The position numbers and the translations under genes were made by a program. Source: CAIYUC01 sp963682005 (GTDB lineage Bacteria; Bacteroidota; Bacteroidia; Bacteroidales; FEN-979). Taken from it: a DNA stretch of 64,000 nucleotides. This document shows positions 25,230-33,282 of this stretch, one piece after another; within the stretch, counting starts at the first letter, position 1; every line of letters starts with the position of its first letter. The notes under the pieces are model-generated. The model searched no databases and was not told where the DNA came from. It worked only from the letters and a program-made list of their open reading frames with translations. Where the stretch lies: positions 4,712,001-4,776,000 of the forward strand of contig OY820914.1 of assembly GCA_963682005.1 (NCBI GenBank), in the 5' to 3' direction.

Positions 25230-28200
25230 ATGAAAATGAAAACAAACAGATTTACTTTGATGGGCATGAAACTATTTCTCATGCTGTTGTTCCTGGTGTC
25301 GTTTACGGCGGCCAGATCGCAATCCTGCGAAGTCTCCTTGCGAAATGATACGTTGGTAGATGCCAGTCACATCCTTGTTGATGTGTACGTGAAATCGACA
25401 TGGGCAAGCGGACCTTTTTCCTATGCATCAGGACAGTACAAAATAACCTTTAATAATGCCATGCGGAATGGAGGTACAATATTCTGCAGCTTGGTTTCTG
25501 GATATTCTGACCTGACAAATGCATCCCAGATCCCTACAGCCATGGCCCAGCCAACCAGTCCCACCGCTACTTTTTTCAGGGTTCTGGCACAGGCCAATCC
25601 ACCCGACCAGGCATCGGGTTCACAGATTTCTGCAGCCGGGATAGGCACAAGGATCTGCCGTATAAGCATTTTCAACAGCAGCAATGGAACGGTAGGCGGA
25701 ACACCGGTAAGCTTCGGACAGGTACTGGCAAATCTTGCACCTACCGCAGCTGCACCCACAGGATCAGCTGTGTTCTATATGTCGGCCGCCAACACTGCAG
25801 TATTATGCAGTCCGTTAACAATGAATGCAACGTATTTGACAAATCCCACCCTGAACCTTGCAATCAATACAACTTACACACTTACAGGAGGCAGTTACTG
25901 CCCGGGTGGAAGTGTAAATGTCATATTAAGCGGTTCAGAAACCGGTGTAAAATACATGCTTAAGAAAGACGGCGTTGCTACTGATCCAATTAAACCAGGA
26001 ACCGGAGCTGCCCTTGATTTCGGCACTCAGACCGCAGGCACCTACACTGTTTTCGCATGGCGTGCCGCTGAATACATCAGCAATCTTTTTGGTCCTGCAA
26101 CTGTCACTGCAAACCCGGCTTCTGTCGGAGGAACGGTAACACCTGCCATCATCTCAATTGGGGTCGGAGCTCCGACCGGGGCAATGACTCTTTCGGGCCA
26201 CACCGGAACGATCCTCAACTGGCAGAAACAATTCAATGCAGGAGGTTATACAGATATCCCCGGAACTGCAGGTTTGACAGTTTACCCAGGCGAAAATCTA
26301 GGTACAGCCGGAACTTATAATTACAGGGCTGTTGTTCAATCAGGAACCTGCGCAAGCGCAAACAGCGTACAGAACCAGGTTACCGTGACAAGTGGTCCTC
26401 AGAATGCCCCGATCACAACAGCCGGTTCAGTAAGTGCCTGCCCGGGTACTGCCATAACCATCCCGATCACAGTGAATGCTTTCACGGATATCACATCGGT
26501 ATCACTTCGTCTTGATTATGATGCAGCCCTGATGTCATTTTCCAGCTTTGCCAACTCGAATCCTTTACTTACAGGTATCCTGATGAATGATGTAACCACC
26601 GGTGTCGGTACCATCCGGAAAATTGTCATCGTCTGGACAAGTGTTACTCCTCTTTCCCTTACTTATGGTTCAAAATTGCTGGATGTAAACTTCAACTATA
26701 TCAGCGGTGCTCCGACGCTTGCCTTTAACAACACGGCAAACGGTGGTCAGGATTGCGAATATGCCGATCTGAATGGCAATCCATTGCCTGATACTCCAAC
26801 AGCCACCTATTATTTTGATGCAACCGTAACAAGCCTCGCTCCGGCTGCTGCAGGTGCCATTACAGGTCCCGCTTCAGTTTGCCAGGGAGCACAGGGTGTT
26901 GCTTATTCCGTTGCTCCGATTGCGAATGCAACCGGTTACAATTGGGTATTGCCATTAAATGCCAATATCGCCACCGGTGGCGGTACCGCTTCAATAACCG
27001 TTAATTTTGCAACGAATGCTGCATCAGGAAATATCACAGTGAACGGAACCAACGCATGTGCCGCTGGTGGTGCAACTTCAACCTTGCCTGTAACCGTAAA
27101 CGCTTCTCCGGTGCCAACGATCACAACAGGACCTATAAACATTTGCGGTATTCCAAGTACAGGAAACGTCTATACCACCCAGGCAGGAATGTCAGCCTAC
27201 AACTGGACGACCTCAGCAGGTGGCTCAGTCACAGCAGGACAGGGAACAAACTCTGCAACCATTACCTGGTCAACAGCAGGAGCCCAGTGGGTAACAGTAA
27301 CATATAGCAACGCAAGTTCCTGCTCAGGAACCTCTGTACAGTATAATGTTACAGTAACAGCTCTGCCGGTTCCCATAGTAACAGGTCCGACACCCTGCGG
27401 AACAGGATCAACCGGAAATGTTTATACGACCGAAGCTGGGATGACAAACTATCTTTGGACAGTTTCTGGCGGAGGTACAATTACCTCAGGCGGAGGAACT
27501 TCAAACAATACTGTAACTGTAACCTGGACCACTGCAGGAAACCAAACGGTCTGTGTTAATTATACCAATGGTGGAGGTTGCACAGCTACAGCACCAACCT
27601 GTTTCCCGGTTGTTGTCAGCGCATTGCCAGGTCCCGCAGGAGCGATCACCGGACCAACAACCGTTTGTCCGAATTCAGATGTCACCTTCTCCGTTGCCCC
27701 GATCTCCCTTGCAACAGGATATAGCTGGAACGTAACCGGAATCGGAACCATCACTTCAACCCTGCCGTACACCAATACGATCACTGTACATATTATCAAT
27801 ACACCAGTTGCAGGCACAGTATCAGTTTTCGGAACCAACGTCTCCGGAAATGGTACACCATCCAATCTTGCAGTCGGTGTGTACACATCACCGGTTCCTG
27901 TAATTACCGGACCTGCATCTGCATGTCTCAATTCCACTGGTAACGTTTATACAACAGCTGCAGGGATGACCAATTATGTATGGTCTGTATCATCCGGTGG
28001 GGTGGTGACAGCCGGTGGTGGTACCTCAAACAATACTATGACTGTTACCTGGAATACCGTGGGTCCCCAGCTGGTCATGGTGAATTATTCGAATGCAAAC
28101 GGTTGCCGCGCTATAACTGCAACTGTTTTCAACGTGACCGTCAATGCACTGCCGACACCGACATTTACAACAGGCCCGACATCTGTTTGTACTGGCACAA

Positions 28201-30185
28201 CAGGGAATGTTTACACAACCCAGTCTGGTATGACAAGTTACGTTTGGACGGTTTCTGCAGGCGGAACAGTTACTGCAGGCGGTACCGCAACAAGCAACAC
28301 GGTTACCGTAACCTGGAATACAGCAGGTGCTCAGACTGTTTGCGTCAACTATAATAATGCAAACGGATGTAGCGCTGCCGCACCAGTTTGCACTAACGTG
28401 ACTGTCAACCCGAGACCGACACCGACGATCACTGGCCCGGCATCAGCTTGTGTTGGCTCAACAGGAAATGTTTACACCACACAGACCGGCATGACTGGAT
28501 ATACCTGGACAATTACGGGAGGCACCATCGTTTCCGGTGCGACCACCAACAGCGTCACGGTGACCTGGAATACAGCAGGTGCACAGTCAATCTGTGTCAA
28601 CTACACCAATGCCAGCTTATGTTCAGCTACTGCACCAGTCTGTTATGCTGTAACCGTGAATGCACTGCCGGTTCCGACCATCACAGGTCCGAATACAGCA
28701 TGCCTTGGTACAACAGGTCTTGTTTATACAACCCAGACTGGAATGACCAACTATACCTGGACCGTTACAGGTGGAACGATTACTGCCGGCCAGGGAACAA
28801 ACAGCGTTACAGTAACCTGGTCCACTGTCGGAGCACAGACTGTATGCGTCAACTATACCAACGCAAGCTTATGTACTGCCGCAGCACCCGCATGTTATAA
28901 TGTTACTGTCAGTACACTTCCTGTACCAACGATCACTGGTCTCAATAGCCTTTGCGTTAATTCAGGATACTACACCTACACAACACAAACCGGTATGACC
29001 AATTATGCCTGGTCAATTTCAGCAGGTGGCTCAATCACGAGCGGACAAGGAACCAGTTCTGTTATTGTGACCTGGGGTACAGCCGGCTCCCAGTCAATCA
29101 GTGTTACCTATACAAATGCAGGTGGCTGCACAGCTGCTCAGCCTACAGTATTCCCAGTTACAGTTAACGGGGTACCGGGTAGTGCCGGAACAGTTACAGG
29201 ATCATCCGTTGTTTGCGGCGGTGCCACAGGTGTTGCATATTCTGTAACCCCGATCAGTAATGTAACTACTTATGTATGGACATTACCAGCAGGTGCAACA
29301 ATTGCCACAGGAAGTGGAACGAATGCCATCACTGTGAACTTTGCTGGCGATGCAGTTTCCGGAAATGTAAGTGTTTACGGAAACAGCCTCTGCGGTAACG
29401 GACTTCCTTCACCGGATTTCCCAGTTACTGTAAATGCATTACCGGCTGATCCGGGAACTATTACAGGTCCCGCATCCGTTTGTGCACCGGCAACCGGCGT
29501 TTCCTATTCAGTTGGAACTGTCGCAGGTGCTACAGGTTATTCATGGACCGTTCCTACCGGCGCAACTGTTGTGTCAGGAGGCAATACCAACAGCATTACT
29601 GTTAATTTCAGTGCAGCAGCAGTTTCAGGTGATGTAACCGTACACGGTACAAACACATGCGGCAACGGACCCACATCAACGAAAGCTGTAACTGTGACAC
29701 CAACACCGGCAGCTCCTGTCGTAACTGCCACGGATACGCTCTTATCAAGTAGCATTGCTACTGGAAACCAGTGGTATCATGATGGCACACTCATTACCGG
29801 TGCCACCGGCCAAACATACGTTGCAACTGTTTCCGGATGGTACTGGTCGGTTGTTACTGTCAATGGTTGCAGTTCCGATACTTCAAATCACGTTTATGTC
29901 CTGATCACCGGCATCAACGAGATTGCTGCAAACTGCGCTGTTTCAGTATATCCAAACCCAAGCACAGGACAATTCACCCTTATGATCTCCTCAGAACGTC
30001 CTCAGACACTTGACATCTCAGTTATCAATAACCTGGGAGTAACTGTTTATGAGGCAAACAACATCGAGGTGACCAACATACTCAGGAAAAACATTGACCT
30101 GAGGAATGTTGCAAGCGGTGTTTATTCCATACTTCTGAATAATGCAGGTAATCACTTCGTAAAGAAGATCATGATCACCAGATAA
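25230..30185 (+). CDS. Giant T9SS protein: cohesin-like domain plus 11 PKD-like repeats
   Basis: The protein has 1651 residues. A signal peptide lies near residues 10-32. Two cohesin-like segments are present (about 30-200, and about 400-530 with ITIPITVNAFTDITSVSLRLDYD). From about residue 535 to 1490 come 11 PKD-like repeats of about 84-88 residues. Seven are of one subtype (TGNVYTTQxGMTxYxW, then TVCVNYTNxxxC). Four are of a second (GVAYSVxPIxxATxYxW, then ISGN/GNGxxS), at repeat positions 1, 4, 10 and 11. The end is a type A sorting domain (AVSVYPNPSTGQFTL, ASGVYSILL, VKKIMITR). It is probably a surface adhesin or matrix protein with no enzymatic motif. Composition is Thr/Gly/Ala/Val-rich. 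Confidence 0.88.
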   Translation: MKMKTNRFTLMGMKLFLMLLFLVSFTAARSQSCEVSLRNDTLVDASHILVDVYVKSTWASGPFSYASGQYKITFNNAMRNGGTIFCSLVSGYSDLTNASQIPTAMAQPTSPTATFFRVLAQANPPDQASGSQISAAGIGTRICRISIFNSSNGTVGGTPVSFGQVLANLAPTAAAPTGSAVFYMSAANTAVLCSPLTMNATYLTNPTLNLAINTTYTLTGGSYCPGGSVNVILSGSETGVKYMLKKDGVATDPIKPGTGAALDFGTQTAGTYTVFAWRAAEYISNLFGPATVTANPASVGGTVTPAIISIGVGAPTGAMTLSGHTGTILNWQKQFNAGGYTDIPGTAGLTVYPGENLGTAGTYNYRAVVQSGTCASANSVQNQVTVTSGPQNAPITTAGSVSACPGTAITIPITVNAFTDITSVSLRLDYDAALMSFSSFANSNPLLTGILMNDVTTGVGTIRKIVIVWTSVTPLSLTYGSKLLDVNFNYISGAPTLAFNNTANGGQDCEYADLNGNPLPDTPTATYYFDATVTSLAPAAAGAITGPASVCQGAQGVAYSVAPIANATGYNWVLPLNANIATGGGTASITVNFATNAASGNITVNGTNACAAGGATSTLPVTVNASPVPTITTGPINICGIPSTGNVYTTQAGMSAYNWTTSAGGSVTAGQGTNSATITWSTAGAQWVTVTYSNASSCSGTSVQYNVTVTALPVPIVTGPTPCGTGSTGNVYTTEAGMTNYLWTVSGGGTITSGGGTSNNTVTVTWTTAGNQTVCVNYTNGGGCTATAPTCFPVVVSALPGPAGAITGPTTVCPNSDVTFSVAPISLATGYSWNVTGIGTITSTLPYTNTITVHIINTPVAGTVSVFGTNVSGNGTPSNLAVGVYTSPVPVITGPASACLNSTGNVYTTAAGMTNYVWSVSSGGVVTAGGGTSNNTMTVTWNTVGPQLVMVNYSNANGCRAITATVFNVTVNALPTPTFTTGPTSVCTGTTGNVYTTQSGMTSYVWTVSAGGTVTAGGTATSNTVTVTWNTAGAQTVCVNYNNANGCSAAAPVCTNVTVNPRPTPTITGPASACVGSTGNVYTTQTGMTGYTWTITGGTIVSGATTNSVTVTWNTAGAQSICVNYTNASLCSATAPVCYAVTVNALPVPTITGPNTACLGTTGLVYTTQTGMTNYTWTVTGGTITAGQGTNSVTVTWSTVGAQTVCVNYTNASLCTAAAPACYNVTVSTLPVPTITGLNSLCVNSGYYTYTTQTGMTNYAWSISAGGSITSGQGTSSVIVTWGTAGSQSISVTYTNAGGCTAAQPTVFPVTVNGVPGSAGTVTGSSVVCGGATGVAYSVTPISNVTTYVWTLPAGATIATGSGTNAITVNFAGDAVSGNVSVYGNSLCGNGLPSPDFPVTVNALPADPGTITGPASVCAPATGVSYSVGTVAGATGYSWTVPTGATVVSGGNTNSITVNFSAAAVSGDVTVHGTNTCGNGPTSTKAVTVTPTPAAPVVTATDTLLSSSIATGNQWYHDGTLITGATGQTYVATVSGWYWSVVTVNGCSSDTSNHVYVLITGINEIAANCAVSVYPNPSTGQFTLMISSERPQTLDISVINNLGVTVYEANNIEVTNILRKNIDLRNVASGVYSILLNNAGNHFVKKIMITR
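26835..29690 (+). repeat. Eleven tandem PKD-like coding repeats (about 250-265 bp each)
   Basis: Repeat starts lie near 26835, 27110, 27370, 27625, 27889, 28150, 28412, 28665, 28917, 29173 and 29440. The protein pattern is strongly kept while the DNA has diverged moderately. Copy number may vary by recombination among the central GNVYTTQ-type copies. Confidence 0.85.
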
Positions 30186-30203
30186 CCAGTTTAAACCCAA
30201 ATG

Positions 30204-30236
30204 AAAAAAGCCACCTATCCGGGTGGCTTTTTTTTT
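30204..30236 (+). terminator. Rho-independent terminator of the giant T9SS gene
   Basis: gccacc (30210-30215) pairs with ggtggc (30222-30227), extended by A/T pairs, and runs into nine T. It lies 19 bp after the stop. Its T tract overlaps the -33 box of the next promoter. Confidence 0.9.
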
Positions 30237-30264
30237 GATCTTTAAGGATTGTCTTCTAACTTTG
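30234..30264 (+). promoter_or_regulatory. Promoter of the metalloprotease-barrel gene
   Basis: TTTG at 30234-30237, 19 bp spacer, TAACTTTG at 30257-30264: an almost ideal Bacteroidota promoter. Predicted transcription starts near 30271, which rules out the TTG at 30249 as start codon. Confidence 0.7.
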
Positions 30265-30290
30265 CTTTATCTGTAACCGTTGCCGATCGA

Positions 30291-33191
30291 GTGAAAAAAA
30301 TAACCTCATTGTTCTGCCTTCTTTTGATCATCTCCGTACCGGCGGTAGCTCAATATTATTCTACCGGTGCAGATCCGGGATCAATCAGATGGAGACAGAT
30401 TAAAACTGAAAAGTTTCAACTCATCTATCCATCAGATTTTGAAACGAAATCGCAATACCTGGCAAATATTCTTGAAATTATTGCTCGTGCAGATACACAG
30501 ACCCTGCATGCAAAAATGCCCAGGATCCCGGTGATCATCCATCAGCAATCCGCAACATCAAACGGGGTAACTGTTTGGGCCCCGAAACGAATTGAGCTTT
30601 ACCCCTGCCCCCCGCAGGACAGCTACGCTGAAGAATGGCTTGAACAACTGGCAACCCATGAATACCGTCATGCCGTACAGACAGCAAAAATGAACAAAGG
30701 TTTTACCAGGGTCCTGTCTTATCTGTTCGGAGAGCAGGCACCAGGTGCAGTCCTCGGGCTTTACCTCCCGCTCTGGTTCCTTGAGGGTGATGCCGTTTGT
30801 ACCGAAACCGCCCTTTCCAGGTCAGGAAGGGGACGCCTTCCATCTTTTGAGAGCACTTTGCGTGCCCAGGTCCTTGAAAAAGGAACCTACCGGTATGATA
30901 AAGCAGTGCTTGGCTCCTACCGTACATTTATCCCCGACCAGTATTCATTGGGCTATTTCCTTGTTGCAGGCACCCGTAAGAAATATGGACCGCAAGTTTG
31001 GGACTATACCCTCGACCGCGTTGCAAAGCTCCCCTTCATCATCATACCTTTTACTTCAGGTATTAAAAGAACGACCGGACTTTCAAAAGTTAAACTTTAT
31101 AAACAGGTTCTTTCAGACCTGGATAAGGAATGGTCGGATCAGGCATCAGGAATTCAATACACAGGAATGAAACTCTTGTCCCGTCCTGATAAAAAAAACT
31201 TCTCCGTATATGCATTTCCACTCTATCTCAATGATTCAGTCATCATCGCCTTTAAAGAAAGCATGAATGATATTGATCGAATTGTAAGGATCGATGCAAA
31301 AAACAAACAAGAGAAAAAGGTGTTCACCCCAGGATATTTTGAGTTTCATTCACTTTCATATTCCGAAGGTCTTCTCCTATGGACAGAATCTGTCCCTGAT
31401 ATCCGCTGGGAAAACCGTGATTTCACAAGGATCAGGATTTATGATATGAACAGCCATAAGGCCCGGTTTCTGACAGGCAGGTCAAGGTATTTCGCCGCAT
31501 CCTTATCCCCTGACGGGAAAATGGTCTGTGCCGTAAGGTTATCCCTGACCAACAGATCGTCCATTGTCATCCTGGATGTGAATTCGGGTAACGTGATGAA
31601 GGAATTTGATTTCGGGAACAAGGCACTGGCCATTATTCCCGGCTGGGACGATTCAAACACCAGATTGGCGGTGGTATTGCTTACTGTCAAAGGAAAAGCG
31701 ATGGGCGTAATCGATATCCTTTCGGGGAAATATACTGAGTATATTCCTCCGTCCTATCATGAGATATCAGGGCCAACCTTCTTATCGGGGAACCTTATCA
31801 TGTTTTCAGGGGATTATTCCGGAATTGAAAACATCTATGCAATTGATACATCCACGAGGAAAATCTGGCAGGTAACGAGTGCAAAATTTGGATCCGGAGC
31901 ACCTTATTTCAACGATGATCATACGAAAATGCTCTATTCCGATTATTGTTCCGACGGGCTGATGATCGCTGAAACAGGAATTGACACGGTAAAATGGACA
32001 CCGCTCGAACAAGTCGGCGACCGCTCTATAAAGTTATATGCCAGTCTCGTATCACAGGAGAAAACCAACATCCAGGACAGTGTCAGGCTCCGGAACCTAT
32101 ATAAAATCTATGAGTCGGATAATTATGATCTTATAGAGGATTCGATAAAAGGCAGGCAATTCCCCTCCCGGAAATATTCAAAATGGCTTCATCTTTTCAA
32201 TTTCCATAGCTGGGCACCAGCAAGCATTGATGTGAATAACCTGATGGTTGACCCGGGCGTTTCAGTTCTATCCCAGAATGTCCTGGGAACGGCAGTTGCA
32301 AGTGCCGGATACGACTACAATGTCAACGAAGGTACCGGCAAGGCATTTGCGAACTTCAGCTATCAGGGATTGTATCCAGTTTTCGACCTCACGTTCAGTT
32401 ACGGAGGCAGGTCAGCATATTACTATAATTCGACGATTAACGAGGTAGTACCCTTCGGATGGGAAGAACTGAATTTTTCAGGTACAGTGAGCATTCCATG
32501 GAACTTTACACGGGGAAAATACTACAGGTATTTGACGCCCTCTGTTGGAATCTCGATGATCGATGTGATCCACTATTCTAAAACTCCCGATTTCTTCACG
32601 GAAGGGCTTATCCCTGCCATGAACTACAAACTCTCATTCTCAAATACACTCAAATCAGTTCCAAAGGACATGTACCCGAAATGGAGCCAGCAGTTGTATT
32701 TCAATTTCAGGAATTCACCCTTTGCCGGGAATACACTGGGTTCGATCGTATCGGGTGAAACCTATCTTTTTTTTCCCGGTATCTTCAATCATCACAGCCT
32801 GTGGTTTTATGGAGGGATCCAAAAGAATACCCCAAATCCCTACTCAAACTATCGATTCAGTGATTTCGTAAATTACCCGAGAGGATATTCAGGTGCTGAG
32901 AATACCGACCTCATCAGCCTTGAATTCAATTATAAACTGCCCTTGTTCTATCCTGATCTCAGCATAGGTTCACTATTATACCTCAAACGGTTCAAGCTAA
33001 ACTTGTTTTACGATATGGCCGAAGGCTGGGGCGACGGATACCGGGATTCCTATAAATCAACAGGGGCGGAACTCACTGTTGATCTCCATCTTCTCCGGTT
33101 TACCATCCCATTTGAATTAGGTGTAAGGGGCATCTATTTCCCGGGGGCGCAAACCACAAGTTTTGAGTTTCTTTATGCGGTCAGGTACTGA
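30291..33191 (+). CDS. Predicted outer-membrane protein: HExxH peptidase-like domain, beta-propeller, beta-barrel
   Basis: I start at the GTG at 30291 (VKKITSLFCLLLIISVPAVAQ), a good signal peptide just after a strong promoter; the ORF opens upstream at 30249. The protein has 966 residues. The first 250 contain HEYRH at 123-127 and a glutamate at 165 (WFLEGDAV), the zinc pattern of gluzincin peptidases. Residues about 310-620 have TolB/DPPIV-like propeller motifs (SLSPDGKMV, YFNDDHTKMLYSD). The last 290 residues look like a beta-barrel (GYDYNVNEGTGKAFANFSY to FEFLYAVRY) ending in an aromatic residue. It may cut peptides at the outer membrane, or the metal site may be structural. No named family can be given with certainty. 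Confidence 0.75.
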   Translation: MKKITSLFCLLLIISVPAVAQYYSTGADPGSIRWRQIKTEKFQLIYPSDFETKSQYLANILEIIARADTQTLHAKMPRIPVIIHQQSATSNGVTVWAPKRIELYPCPPQDSYAEEWLEQLATHEYRHAVQTAKMNKGFTRVLSYLFGEQAPGAVLGLYLPLWFLEGDAVCTETALSRSGRGRLPSFESTLRAQVLEKGTYRYDKAVLGSYRTFIPDQYSLGYFLVAGTRKKYGPQVWDYTLDRVAKLPFIIIPFTSGIKRTTGLSKVKLYKQVLSDLDKEWSDQASGIQYTGMKLLSRPDKKNFSVYAFPLYLNDSVIIAFKESMNDIDRIVRIDAKNKQEKKVFTPGYFEFHSLSYSEGLLLWTESVPDIRWENRDFTRIRIYDMNSHKARFLTGRSRYFAASLSPDGKMVCAVRLSLTNRSSIVILDVNSGNVMKEFDFGNKALAIIPGWDDSNTRLAVVLLTVKGKAMGVIDILSGKYTEYIPPSYHEISGPTFLSGNLIMFSGDYSGIENIYAIDTSTRKIWQVTSAKFGSGAPYFNDDHTKMLYSDYCSDGLMIAETGIDTVKWTPLEQVGDRSIKLYASLVSQEKTNIQDSVRLRNLYKIYESDNYDLIEDSIKGRQFPSRKYSKWLHLFNFHSWAPASIDVNNLMVDPGVSVLSQNVLGTAVASAGYDYNVNEGTGKAFANFSYQGLYPVFDLTFSYGGRSAYYYNSTINEVVPFGWEELNFSGTVSIPWNFTRGKYYRYLTPSVGISMIDVIHYSKTPDFFTEGLIPAMNYKLSFSNTLKSVPKDMYPKWSQQLYFNFRNSPFAGNTLGSIVSGETYLFFPGIFNHHSLWFYGGIQKNTPNPYSNYRFSDFVNYPRGYSGAENTDLISLEFNYKLPLFYPDLSIGSLLYLKRFKLNLFYDMAEGWGDGYRDSYKSTGAELTVDLHLLRFTIPFELGVRGIYFPGAQTTSFEFLYAVRY

Positions 33192-33276
33192 GTTGCTTAG
33201 TTGCTTAGTTGCTTAGATGCTTAGTTGTTTGGATAATGATTTTCCAACTAAACGCCTAAACAACTAAGCAACTCAG
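33187..33276. repeat. Octamer array forming a hairpin between convergent genes
   Basis: agttgctt is repeated five times (one agatgctt). The far end is inverted: ctgagttgcttagttg (33188-33203) is a perfect reverse complement of 33261-33276, with imperfect pairing inside. The array overlaps the stop codon of the upstream gene and could end transcription from both sides. Confidence 0.9.
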
Positions 33277-33282
33277 CATTCA

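Noticed and set aside
26835..29690. Tandem repeats that could be taken for a CRISPR array or satellite
   Set aside because: The period is about 255 bp, the frame is open throughout and the units encode PKD-like domains; it is coding sequence.
30249..30290. TTG at 30249 as start of the HExxH protein
   Set aside because: It precedes the predicted transcription start near 30271; the GTG at 30291 begins a clean signal peptide.
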